DNA from: Schistocephalus solidus
Lineage: Eukaryota > Platyhelminthes > Cestoda > Diphyllobothriidea > Diphyllobothriidae
NCBI GenBank assembly: GCA_017591395.1
Contig: WEDG01012187.1
Location: 1-64,000 of the forward strand
DNA length: 64,000 nucleotides
Direction of reading: 5' to 3'
The number at the start of each line of letters is the position of its first letter. Within the stretch, counting starts at the first letter, position 1. The notes under the pieces are model-generated. The model was not told the DNA's origin. It saw only the letters and a program-made list of their open reading frames with translations, and searched no databases. Below, one piece after another: positions 22,557-33,397 of the stretch. A program made the position numbers and the translations under genes.

Positions 22557-25500
22557 TTAAGGGAACATGATAATGGTGAGAGCGTTGTCTATGTTTTGGT
22601 GTAGGTGTTGTGCGTTGATGTGGCTTAGCCTCCGGTGATTTACCGCAGGTTTACATAGATGCGCATGTGACCGAAAAGGCCTATGCGATGAGTGAATGCG
22701 CGAGGACAGTGAGGGCAGTGGAGACGGCGATCTCTGCTGCGTGTTGGTGCTCCAGGCGCTGGTTCGCCAGTCTCTGTACGATGGATTCGCAAGTGACCGA
22801 CCTGGCCGATGCGTGAGTTTGAATGTGCGATTGCAATGAAGACAGTTTAGGAGAGAGTCCCCATCGCTGATGGTGGTGGTGGTGGTGGCGGTGGTGGTGG
22901 GGGTAACAGGTGATGAGTATTGGGAGGCGATCTCTATAATGGTGGGAGTAGTGAAACTGATGCCAGGGGTGAGTGATGGGGAGTCCGAAGGAATGTTGGC
23001 AGTATTTGACGTAGAAGTTGGAATTATCGGATTGTTGATGCATTGCGTCCGAAAAATTTCCGACCAGGCCGATTCGCGCACGGAAGGTGCGTTGATAGCG
23101 TGGGCATTTTGGAAGTGCCTGGGCGTTGGCGGTGTTGTTCCGGGGCGCTGCTGACTTTCGAGCCAATCTTTTGGTCATGGCGGTGGCGATGTTGTTGCCT
23201 TCGTAGATTGCTGCCCCTGTATTCAATATCCTTCTCCAAGCAGGTCGGTTCCGGGTAATGTCCTCCTAGGTCACCGGGTTGATCTGCAGGTGCTTCAGGG
23301 AAGTCTTCAGAGTGTCCTTGCAGCATTGTATTTAACCCCCTTGTCGACGAGAACCCATGACGAAATTTCCATAGAAGAGTCGTTTGGGTAATCGTTCGTC
23401 GTCCATCCTCACAAGGTGGCCGCTCCATCGCAGTTGCAGTTGTTTCAGCTGAGCATAAATGTTGATAAGTCCTGTTCCTTCCCAAAACTTCCGTTTCCGG
23501 TATCCTGTCTTGCCATGTCAGCTTTATTATTCTGTGAAGGCAGCTGAGGTGGAAGTGGTTGAGCTTCCGCGCCTGCTTTTGGTAGATTGTCCATGTTTCC
23601 GCTCCATACAACAGCGTCAGCAATATGAGAGCTTTGTACATCTTGAGTTTGGTGCTGAGGTGGAGACCGTGTCGAGTCCAGACCACGTTCTGCATACGCC
23701 CAAAGGCTTGGCTGACTTTGGCGATCCGATGGGCGATCTCATCGTCAACTTTGGTGATGCGGGAGAGATTGCTGCCCAGGTACGTGAAGGTATCCACAGA
23801 TTTCAGTTGGGCGCCATTGCCATTGATATGAGCTGCGGAGTAGGTGGTATTGGGCAGCGGCTGACGCATCATAACCATTTTCTCAGTGTTAATGCGAAGT
23901 CCGAAGTCAGCACAGGCGGCAGCGAAGAGGTCCATGCTCTTTTGCATTTCCTCTTCTGTCGTTGAATTGAGTGCACAGTTGTCAGCGAAGAGAAGTTCGT
24001 GGATGGTGGCTGTGGAGACACGCGAACGGAAGTGTATCTGACGTTGGTTGAGGAGTCGGACGTCCATCCGGTGGGCGATGCGGATCCCGGGGCGTTCTTC
24101 ACGGTAGGCGTCCGTGAGCATGACAGAGAACATGAACCTAAATAGGGTAGGTGCAAGGACGCAGCCATGCTTCACTCCATTGGTCACTGCGAATGCTTCG
24201 AATACTGTCCCGTTGTCAGTAATGCCCGCCATCATCCCGTCGTGAAGCTGACTTACCATATACGTGAAACGTTCAGAAAAGCCGAATTTCTACATGATTT
24301 TCCACATCATATCACGATTCACCATGCCAAAGGCTTTCGTCAGATCCACGAAGGTAGTGTAGAGGTGAGTCCGCATCTCCTGGCCCTTCTCTTGCAGTTG
24401 TCAAGCGGTGAAGATAATGTCAATTGTTTCTCGGTGTCGTCGGAAGCCACATTGGCTTTCCGGGAGCATTCCTTGCTCCAGGTGAGCGTTCAGGCGATTG
24501 AGGAGAATGTGGGTGAAGATCTTTCCGGCGATGTGCAGTAGCGAGATTCCTCGGTGGTTCTCGCAGAGTTGGCGGTTCCCTTTATTCTTGTAGAGGTGGA
24601 CAATGGTTGCGTCTTTGAAATCCTGAAGGACTTGCCCTAAGTGCCACATCTCCTGGAAAAGCACCATGAGTTGGTTCATCAGTTGGGGTCCGCCATGCTT
24701 GCAATCTCAGCCAGGTGTTTTCCCGCTGGAAAGTTGCTGCACGGCTCTGATGGTTTCTTGGGGAGAGTGCGGGAGATCAAGGTGGGCGTTTATTTCCACT
24801 TCAGGCAGGCGATCGATTGTGGCATCGGAGGTGATGGAGGGCTGATTGAGAACGCTTTGGAAATAATCTGCCCATCGTTTCAGGATTTGCGTCTTCTCAG
24901 TGAGTAGCGTCCTGCCGTCGGCACTGAGAAGAGGAGCAGCGCCTTTGACGGGAGTTCCCGAAGACAGCCTTGGTGGTGGTGAAGAAGTTCTTCCATTCAT
25001 TTCGATCCACGAAACCTTGGGTTTCCTCAACTTTGCGCGTCATCCAGTCATCCTTCATCTCCCGCAGCCATTGCTATACAAGACGGCGTCTTCGGTAGAA
25101 GGCTGTCTTGTTTGCAGCGGTAGGGAGATCAACGTAGACTTTGGGCAACTGGTTCTTCTCGAAAAGCAGAGCGTTGATAGCTGCGTCGTTGCCATCGAAC
25201 CAGTCTGGGTGCTGACGACGTGCGCGACCGAGAACATCGAGGGCGGTGGATTGGATGGTGTCCCTCAGCAGACACCAGCGGTTCTCTACGGAGATGTCCG
25301 CGTCAGCGACTGGAAGGTTGGCTAGTCGATTGGCCAGTTCGTTGCTGAAATGGAGCTGGTGAGCAGGCATATTCAACAGAGCAGTATTCAACTTACCTTG
25401 TGGTCGCTTAACTTGGGGTCTTATGCGTGGCTGCAGACGAAGCCTCATCTTGGAGCTGATGAGGCGGTGATCCGTTCATCCGTCGGCACTGGGGATCGCC

Positions 25501-25811
25501 TTTGTCACCAGCACGTCCTGTCGATCTCGCCTCCGGACAAGAATATAGTCTAAGAGGTGCCAGTGTCTCGACCGGGGCGTACCCAGGTAGCCTTTTGCCG
25601 CATCGGGAGGAGGAAGAAGGTGCTGGTCAGCAAAAGACGGTGTTCCGCACACGTTCGCACAAGAAGGATACCGATACCATGGGGACCCAGCACTCACTGC
25701 CAGGCAGCATGGTCCGTCCCTACGCAGTCACCAGAAGGGCGTGCAGGTCCTTGTAAAATTTTTCCTTCGCCGCATCAGAGCTCGTCATCGGGGGAGCGTA
25801 GGCGCCCCCCC
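22557..25811 (-). mobile_element. RTE-like non-LTR retrotransposon with C-terminal C2H2 zinc fingers, decayed
   Basis: On the minus strand the parts are in order. The endonuclease tail includes [10 protein letters not shown], then [20 protein letters not shown] (about 25565-25510). A linker carries LQPRIRPQVKRPQGKLN and AFYRRRRLV (25448-25077), with EWKNFFTTT and LLSADGRTLLTEKTQILKRW following. The RT includes DFKDATIVHLYKNKGNRQLC, HRGISLLHIAGKIFTHILLN and LPESQCGFRRHRETIDIIF (24640-24400), then [33 protein letters not shown] and [12 protein letters not shown] (24259-23550). Zinc-finger units lie between 23130 and 22640, ending at a stop at 22640-22642. The endonuclease lacks its 'GDFN' segment, and the RT catalytic FADD reads FADN. 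Several frameshifts split the single large ORF. At 25811 it abuts PLE-derived sequence, so its 5' end is missing. Confidence 0.9.
22640..23130 (-). pseudogene. C2H2 zinc-finger region at the 3' end of the RTE-like ORF
   Basis: Three finger remnants lie in different frames. At about 23125-23060, [16 protein letters not shown] has lost its second Cys (Y). At about 22862-22800, CLHCNRTFK keeps the Cys pair but loses the His part by frameshift. At about 22710-22640, CPHCPRAFTHRIGLFGHMRI is intact up to the second His (Y), followed by the ORF stop. Between them is a Thr/Ser/Pro-rich linker with a His run (HHHRHHHHHH) encoded by the trinucleotide repeat at about 22870-22904. Such fingers could bind nucleic acid during integration; this role is inferred. 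Confidence 0.75.
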
Positions 25812-26594
25812 AATTTGGTATCTTTTCGTTGCATTGGGTCCTTTTTATTCCTTACCTGACGTCTAATGGTTGCCTCCGGTCTGTGTGTGACTCAATTCCA
25901 AGTGGTGCAAGAAGGCGGCTGACGGTCTCTGGGGATTTTTTGCTGCATGGAATCGCTCGCCAATATGTTGGGTCAGGGTGATTTTTTCGCCAGTCTTGTT
26001 TGCACATGCACCGGTTGACGAAGTTGCGTGGGTAGCCATTTTCCCTGAACACGCGTCGAAGAATTTGCAATTCGGCAATCTAGTCTTCCGGTCCACTAAG
26101 ATAGAGTCCACATTTTCCGATGAGAAACAATCAGGAGGCAGACAATGAAAACGTTGACATGGATACGGTAAAGGCAGTAATAACGGACTGTCAACTCGTA
26201 GGATTTGGGACATGTCATACTAAACTAGTCATGCGATAGGGACATGATTATCAGGGTAACTCATGCCCATACATTACCAGCTAGCACCGCGTTGCTAACG
26301 AACTATATTCGAATACTCTGACGAGTAAAAAGAGCCAAAAATCTTAGCGGCACGATGGTAAAAGTCAAATCACTTAGTAAAAACTACAGGCACCGGAGAT
26401 AGTTGATTAAATCTGTCAATTATCGTCTACATATTGGGCGGAAAGAGACATTTTTATGAACAAAATCAAGGTAACTAATTAGATGGAACCATTGTAATAG
26501 CCAACTCAGAAGCTGACGTGTCAGAATAAAACATGGACTGAACGATAAACGAAAATTGATAGTGTCGTGCCTCTTCATCAATACCATAACCATG
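25811..26594 (-). repeat. Left arm of a 784-bp inverted repeat (PLE fragment C, minus)
   Basis: This arm pairs with 28151-28934 (coordinate sum 54745) with only scattered substitutions and a one-base indel. Read on the minus strand it starts with about 500 bp of non-coding sequence carrying a TTGATGA...hammerhead-like motif (about 26584-26560). It then enters a PLE connector domain: LQILRRVFRENGYPRNFVNR (26070 downward), PDPTYWRAIPCSKKSPETVS and RLLAPLGI. It stops abruptly at 25811, where the RTE-like endonuclease sequence begins, so it is shorter on the PLE side than the right arm. Confidence 0.93.
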
Positions 26595-26912
26595 TTGCAT
26601 TGGCAACATGGAGTGAGTGTGAGTGTGGAGAGTGAGCAAGCTCACCCCAAGCTCGACCGCATGTAATTGCAGTCTGCTAGCCACGGTCATCTGCAGCTGC
26701 CGTGATACACAGCATTTGTTTAGGGCACCTTTTCTTACCCCCTTTCCCACGAGGGGTAAGCAGTGCTGTCCCTAAACAGGGCTGCTGAGTCATCCAATGC
26801 GGCTACCGAACTCCACTATGGGTCTCGATTTGGGTTAGTGAGAGAACGACCGATTCGCCTGGGCCGCCTACGTGATTGCATGTCACCTTCGCCGTAGGAC
26901 ATTTTCGACCGT

Positions 26913-27075
26913 GGGGGAGGAGGAAAGGGTGAGGAGCGAGGGAGAAGGGAAGAAGTAAAATGTAAAGGAGAGGATAGAGAGAGAGAGAGGAGGAAAGAAC
27001 AGGAGAGGAGGAGAAAGAGTAGAAGTAGGAGGAGTGAGGGGAGGCAGAGAGGGGGAAGAGCAGGAGGAAGGGAGC
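26913..27075 (+). repeat. Homopurine (GA-rich) tract
   Basis: About 160 bp of almost pure A and G, with GGAGGA and GAGAGAGAGA runs and only isolated pyrimidines. The long Ser/Pro/Leu-rich open frames on the complement (26803-27188) are low-complexity translations of it. Confidence 0.85.
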
Positions 27076-27274
27076 AGACGTACCGGGTATGAAAACACAC
27101 AACATCGAAGACCCTCACCTGGTTTAGCCCGCCGGTCGTGGCCGTTGCCCGGGGGCCGCTGGGAAGAACCAGCTTCGAGGAGCCACAAGTGAGAGTTGGG
27201 TACTAGCTAGAGGTGGCCACAGGAGCATTCACAACCTATACGTGACAGATGGAGTGACCAAATACTACCTGTTT

Positions 27275-27900
27275 TGATGCTACCCATAACTAGTACCCTC
27301 TATGACGCACTGCGGCGAAGCAAAAGACCAGGTTGCAGAATTGGAGTACCTTCTAAAGTTGTTCAGAGCAAACGGCTACGCTCGGAACTTTATCGACAGT
27401 TGCATGTGCTGCCAAGGGGAGAAACTGAAACACACCAGCCTCAAATTTTGGCGATTGCAACTGTAGATGAAGAAGCCTTTAACCGCCTTCACACATCATT
27501 CAGAGTTGGAGTTACTCAATGGGAAGATGCTATTATCGAGTGGCAAGTAATGAGGCAAAAAGACCCTGTGACATGACAGGAAACGTCTGGAGAAGTTTAC
27601 CGAACCTAAAGTAAGTGTAAAAAAGGAACTGCGTCGGAGAAACTGAGAGATTACTCCGCACGCGAGTGACCGAACATGCCACAACGATGAAAAGGAAGGA
27701 CGCAAACTCGCCCGTTCACGGTTCATGCAAGCAGACCCAACTACACCTTCAAGTGTTTGTAGTGCCTTTCACCGTGGTGCCCATGCCACGCACGAAGTCG
27801 CGTGAGGACACTTCCCTAGTTGCCGAACCGAATGCACACAGTCTCTGGCACAGCCAAGCCAACCCCAGGTGCCACCCAACGCTATCACCCAATCAACTGA
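27275..27900 (+). mobile_element. Penelope-like element fragment D (connector plus GIY-YIG region)
   Basis: Translating across frames gives DQVAELEYLLKLFRANGYAR and NFIDSCMCCQGEKLKHTSLKF (27330-27440), then FRVGVTQ and IIEWQVMRQKDPVT (27500-27575). An ETSGEVYRT block follows, equivalent to the 'GVVYRI' start of the PLE GIY-YIG domain, then GETERLLRTRVTEHATTMKR (about 27630-27690), the conserved 'GETGR...R..EH' part. Stops interrupt it at about 27575 and 27605. This is a different PLE copy from the two arms around it and more diverged than they are. Confidence 0.75.
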
Positions 27901-28160
27901 TCTAGCAGCCAGTGACTCACTTTCGAATCACGTTTTCTCCTTCACGCCCACATCACGAAAGTGGACAGACGCGTGCGCAGGCCCTGACCTTGCCACATGT
28001 CGGGGCCTCTTACCACCACCGAGTTATTGTACAGAATACACATCTCCTACTGGTTTTTCCCCTTCTCTTGCTACAAGGAACAGGGTGTGAAAATTGTAGG
28101 GCTCTGAGGTTACTCACTCCTTCACCCCGACATGTCCAGTAACTAACGGACATGGTTATG

Positions 28161-28184
28161 GTATTGATGAAGAGGCACGAAACT
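28161..28184 (+). ncRNA. Hammerhead-like core motif in the PLE 5' region
   Basis: TTGATGA, a short possible stem AGAGGCAC, then GAAAC, with a downstream AGTC and CCATGT (28200-28215) that could pair with upstream ACATGG (28149-28154). PLEs are known to carry hammerhead motifs in their terminal repeats. C3 of the core is T here, the mirrored left arm has GACA instead of GAAA, and stem I is not contiguous with the core. Activity is doubtful. Confidence 0.35.
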
Positions 28185-29428
28185 ATCAATTTTCGTTTAT
28201 CGTTCAGTCCATGTTTTATTCCGACACGTCAGCTTCTGAGTTGGCTATTACAATGGTTCCATCTAATTAGTTACCTTGATTTTGTTCATAAAAATGTCTC
28301 TTTCCGCCCAATATGTAGACGATAATTGACAGATTTAATCAACTATCTCCGGTGCCTGTAGTTTTTACTAAGTGATTTGACTTTTATCATCGTGCCGCTA
28401 AGTTTTTGGCTCTTTTTACTCGTCAGAGTATTCGAATATAGTTCGTTAGCAACGCGGTGCTAGCTGGTAATGTATGGGCATGAGTTACCCTGATAATCAT
28501 GTCCCTATCGCATGACTAGTATAGTATGACATGTCCCAAATCCTACGAGTTGACAGTCCGTTATTACTGCCTTTACCGTATCCATGTCAACGTTTTCATT
28601 GTCTGCCTCCTGATTGTTTCTCATCGGAAAATGTGGACTCTATCTTAGTGGACCGGAAGACTAGATTGCCGAATTGCAAATTCTTCGACGCGTGTTCAGG
28701 GAAAATGGCTACCCACGCAACTTCGTCAACCGGTGCATGTGCAAACAAGACTGGCGAAAAAATCACCCTGACCCAACATATTGGCGGGCGATTCCATGCA
28801 GCAAAAAATCCCCAGAGACCGTCAGCCGCCTTCTTGCACCGCTTGGAATTAGAGTCACACACAGACCGGAGGCAACCATTAGACGTAAGGTAAGGAATAA
28901 AAAGGACCCAATGCAACGAAAAGATACCAAATTGCCTAACACGCGGCGGCAGTGTGGAGAAATGACATCAATTCTCAAGTCGCGGCTCATTCGGCGAGAA
29001 TCGGTCTCAAATTCAAGTTCATTGAGGCCGAAATTATCGCGAGAGGTGATAATCGCGTGAGCTGCGAGTTGATTGAGTCATGGTTTACAGCCTCCTAATC
29101 TATTAACAAATGCAACGACCTCCTCAACCCGTATTCGGTGCTGAGACTCGGTTTGGCCAGAGCACTCGGTCACTCAAGGAGCTCTCAGGCAAGGGCATTT
29201 TCCGACGCCAAAGCCAGTGAGTCAGGTGGCCGAGCAATCATCACGCCAACCTCCAACACGCGTGGTGAACTTTCAGCGGATAACGACCCACATGCCAGCC
29301 AATAAGAACTTGACGCACTAGAGGGCAAGCATCAGCTATGAACGGGGAGCCGTTAATTATCCTGGTTGTGCAAAAGCATAGCGACTGCACCATATACTGC
29401 GAATGCCTGTATACGAATAACCCATCTC

Positions 29429-29472
29429 TGTCGATGAATCGGAGTTGGAATCCGAATCGGCAGGCGAATAAA
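29429..29472 (+). terminator. PLE 3'-end hairpin and AATAAA
   Basis: GATGAA is followed by a perfect 5-bp stem (TCGGA...TCCGA, loop GTTGGAA). CGAATAAA lies at 29465-29472. The PLE at 33.3 kb ends the same way (hairpin, then CGAATAAA). Confidence 0.5.
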
Positions 29473-29479
29473 ATTCTTG

Positions 29480-32400
29480 TCCCAGCAATCATGTCTAATT
29501 CCTCTCAAAAGTCCAACGCTCTAACCGACCACACCATGGTAATGTGGACATTGGTTGATGAACGCTTACTGATTGCTTACAGGATTTACTCATCCATTTC
29601 TGCCTTGGGATTCCCTATCGAGCCCACCAGCATCCGAAGAGCAGCTAGTTTTGTGAGCAGATGAAATAAAGCTAGACATGGAAGCTAAGAACAGAGAGCG
29701 TTTAGCAGTGGAGGATACGGGAGGGGTATAATCACTGAAGAATTACGCAAGTTGTATGGTCGAGCACCGGGGTAAGGATAGAAGTCCGGGGAAAATTTGA
29801 ATTATTTTTAAGCTGTAAAGGAATCCGTTTCCAGCTTTCAGTCTCCGAAACCATAGAAACCATAGGTAAGTTAGCTGGCATCTATTTGAGTAGGAGGTAA
29901 TTTGATGTGTCGGACATAAGATTTTCCTAGCAACATGTATTGTGAAATTTTCTAGTTTAGAACTGCTAGACTCGTTCATTCAACAAAAGAATGGGTATCA
30001 GTATTCAAGAATAAATACAAACATTTGAAAGAATCTTAACTTAATTTTGGGAGTTTCGACTGCACTTCAATCGGTATGTTGCGAGAGATGCACATGACTG
30101 GCATAGCTGAACCCAAAGTTTTTGATAGTCTAATATTTAATCATAGGATTGCATTGAAAAACCGCTAGTTACTCTAGCCATTCAGGCACAAAACACATGT
30201 TAAGGTAGCTAGAAGTCAATAATTCCCTCAGCAATATGCAGCATGACGTGAAAGAGTAGCATTGATAGGATCCCAGAACCGTCGCGTTATAGATTTAGAG
30301 GAAGACTATACGCGTTTTAGCTAATCAGTGGGAGTAAAAGATTTAAGATTCAAAGATTTAAGCTCCGAGGAAATGTCCATGGTGTAAAGTAAAGCCGACA
30401 GATCACCTAACATTGTACGTTGGAGGAAGCCAATTGCAAAAGTGGTCTCAGTTGAAAACAAGGATCCGACTAGGACCTTTTGTTTTCAGTCAACATTTTA
30501 TGAGACAGCCCATCTAATGTTCTGGAACACGCTTAAGGATGCTTCATGGTGAGTGGTTTGAGTGGAAAAGAGAATACAGTGGACAACTGACGGGCTTGTA
30601 ATCCGTGAAACTTATGGGAATACTAGCCAAAAAATAAAATCCAATCAGATCAAAGAGATTCACCGCTGGAATTGAAAAAAAACTATAGCTGGACAAGGGA
30701 TATCAATGATCATAGTTGCGTTCCAACAACATTCCGTATTAACGCAGAGTGTGACTGGGAAGTTTCTTCCAAAAGCGTCAATCTGCCTAAGGGTAATGAA
30801 ATGCCGTAGTAAACATTAGTCAGGGTTAGGAAGATAGAAGAAGTCCGCATTCTGTCGTTCCTCTCGCATTTGCTCAACAGAGGAGGAAACTCTCTTAACT
30901 GTTTAATGAGACAGTTCGGGATGTTCTTAGTTCCAAATGAGTGCCACTTATTAATTTGGTTTATCTGTTTCTGAGTACTTGCTGAGGCAAAATTAATGGT
31001 AGTAAAGACAAAATTAGACCACATTGGAATAGAGCGCACAGGGTTGGTTTCAAGGGGAACAAGGTTGAGAAAGATGTAATTTTAAAATTTAGCTTTGCTC
31101 AAATCCTCTCTAATGAAATAACTACTACAATAAGGTAAAGGCTAAATGACATTTTGGGACTTAGCGGACGAATGCATACCGAAGGCCTAAGCGGCAGATC
31201 TCTAAGCATGAGAATCAGCTATTGTTAGAGACTCCCTACGCCTATCTCGAGCGATCCTCATTGTTGAAGCTAATTCAAATATTTGCGAGAATCTTAAGTG
31301 AACTGATAATTTACTTATGGATGGATTCTTAAGCTCCTTTCGGTATTGAAGAAAGGGTGGGACAAGATAAGAGGCGGCGTTTGTGGAGTGAAATGCAGAA
31401 ACCCTTCTGTTAGGCCTTGGATCATAATTTGAGTTAATGATGTGCCAAACCTGAGTGCCTGTTAAGTTGTTTATTAATTACTTGTTAACTCGAGCAAGGT
31501 GAAGGTAGCTGTAATTTGCCGCTGGCTTTGCGAAAGGCAAATGGGTAGAAAATAATGATGTATTGGGTGATCTCTTTGTAAAACTGCGGTGATGAATAGG
31601 TATAAATAAAAGGTAGGTGTCATTAATAAACGCAAAATATAATATACTATCGTTTCTGGTAGTGGAATGGGCTTATCGGCTTGAGGTTAAGAAGCAATTA
31701 GTATCTACAAATGGGCAAAGTTTAGGAGGAGATACATTGGTATACAGGCCAATTTCCGGCAAATTAAACGCACTTACGATTTTTTTTCACTTAAAACCAG
31801 GCCTCTACAACTTTTTAAAAGGTTCACAGAGCTGCCTTTCAGTGCCATGAAAAGGCGGAAGCCTATATACGCAACCAACTAATGCTTTTCTATTTTGTTG
31901 GAGGGTGAATGAAACAAAAAAGATATTTCCAGAAATAGAAGGGGCGCGCATGCATAGGCTCCGCTATAAAACAAGACGGACATCACAGCGTTTTTCAATG
32001 CGTGGTGTTGCCAATATAATAGGATTTCGTCTATAGGCAGTACGAAATCAGAGACTAGAGAAGAAGCTCAAGTAATACAGAAAGCATCTGTATTAAACTC
32101 GAAAGCTACAGTTCTCATTTGGTTCATCCATTGCAAGATTGATCTTGTATTGAGGGAAGCTACTCCGAATGAATTCCTTAAAAGCATAAAACGCTGATTA
32201 CTGTTTATAAAGAGGGAAGAGTTTTTGGTGGAAAATTAAAAAGAGGGGAAAAATTAAAAGACGGATAACTCAATAATGTGGCCCTTACTTAGTGAGGATG
32301 TTACCACCATCTAGGACATCACTTATTTTACGGAAAAAAAATTAGCTGTTGACCACAGGGAGGAATGTTATAAGAGGGTCGAAAAAATAGGAGGAATAAA

Positions 32401-33300
32401 AACTGAGGAGACTTGGATTACCAAATGGATAAAGTTGTGGTGGTAAACTGTTAACAGTACTATTAGGCTTAATGTTGTGGGTCTGGCAGGCTGTCAGATT
32501 GGAAATATAGCTAATTCCATTGGTTGTACGGATTTTAGACGCTGTTTTGTTAGCATTTTTCTTAACCGTAATGCATTCCTCACTCTCAAAATTTAACTAT
32601 GCAACGGTCAAAAATTGCCTGTAATACTATAAGGCTTATTTGGTCGTACCGCTAGATCAGGTATGGTTGGCATAGCATGTGAAATAAATGAACTTGAATT
32701 AGTTTTTTTAAAACCAAGTCACTATTCCGTACCTCGGAGGTCGATCGTGACTTTGAAGTTTTCCAATAGTTACTTAAAAGGTCAAGCGGTCGGGGTTATC
32801 TGGATGCATCTGTTAAGAGATTATCGCTTCTCGTAGACGGCACAAAATGGCAGGCTTCGCTTGAATCAGGGCAATCTGATCAGGTGTAAATTTAGATAAA
32901 AACTAATCTACGGGGTTGTGTATCAGAGGGTGTGCGGGAACGCATATTTGTTCACGGATGGCTGCACAGTTACCTCACAGAGAGGCAAATTGCAATAAGC
33001 AAAGTCCCTCTTGAAATTATACCTTAAGGACCCTGATGTTCATCACTACAGAAAATTGTTCACTCGGAAATCGTGGTTTTTCGAAATGTGGAAAGCGGTT
33101 GATAGTTACTTTATATGTAGAATAATCTTAGAGTATGCTCATATTCATCGGTAACTTACTTCAGTTGACAGTTGCATTAACAGAAGGTATGTGAGCCTAC
33201 TTAACTGCTGGTGTCATATGACTGCAGTCGTATTGACGTCCCGTGCCGTAATCAGTTAATAATACTACTCATTATATTTAAGTAACATTTGTTTATAGAT
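29480..33300. other. Intergenic spacer, AT-rich
   Basis: No gene, transposon protein or tRNA-like sequence is recognised over 3.8 kb. Small open frames (29743-29979 minus, 30710-31039 minus, 31617-31850 plus) lack motifs. I see no conserved structure. Confidence 0.4.
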
Positions 33301-33349
33301 GTTGTTATGGGTGAAGAAGAAGAAGGTTGTTCGATCACCGGAATCATAG

Positions 33350-33397
33350 CTTTATTCGTCTTAGCTTTCGAAATCTTACTGGAGTCCATCGTCAGAG
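33350..33397 (-). terminator. PLE E 3' end: hammerhead-like motif and AATAAA
   Basis: On the minus strand CTGACGA is followed by one extra T, a stem GGACTC...GATTTC (one mismatch, one wobble) and GAAAGC. ACGAATAAAG follows, with AATAAA at 33356-33351. CTGANGA-stem-GAAA is the hammerhead core arrangement, and similar motifs are known in PLE ends. The extra base after the core is non-canonical, so cleavage is not implied. Confidence 0.5.

Larger units (their letters stand above)
26595..28150. other. Spacer of the inverted repeat
   Basis: This 1556-bp loop has a hairpin CATGTTGC-attg-GCAACATG straddling its left edge (26591-26610) and a hairpin CATGTCC/GGACATG across its right edge (about 28130-28155). 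It holds a homopurine tract at 26913-27075 and PLE fragment D at 27275-27900. No intact gene is present. Confidence 0.75.
28151..29472 (+). mobile_element. Penelope-like element C' containing the right inverted-repeat arm
   Basis: 28151-28934 is the right arm. About 500 bp of non-coding sequence (28151-28655) is fused directly to a PLE connector: IAELQILRRVFRENGYPRNF, then PDPTYWRAIPCSKKSPETVS, RLLAPLGIRVTHRPEATIRR and KVRNKKDP. Unlike the left arm it continues past 28934 into the PLE C-terminus: NDINSQVAAHSARIGLKFKF, then IEAEIIARGDNRVSCELIES (about 28960-29090) and LLNPYSVLRLGLARALGHSR. The 'GVVYRI' start of the GIY-YIG domain is deleted or scrambled near 28930. A hairpin motif and AATAAA at 29467-29472 mark the probable 3' end. 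The whole RT is absent. Confidence 0.85.

Noticed and set aside
23459..23965. 168-codon plus-strand frame, and similar plus-strand frames at 24167-24541 and 24900-25325
   Set aside because: All are antisense to the RTE-like RT, whose conserved blocks fix the true strand.
26803..27188. Ser/Pro/Leu-rich minus-strand frames of about 100 codons
   Set aside because: Low-complexity translation of the homopurine tract in all three frames.
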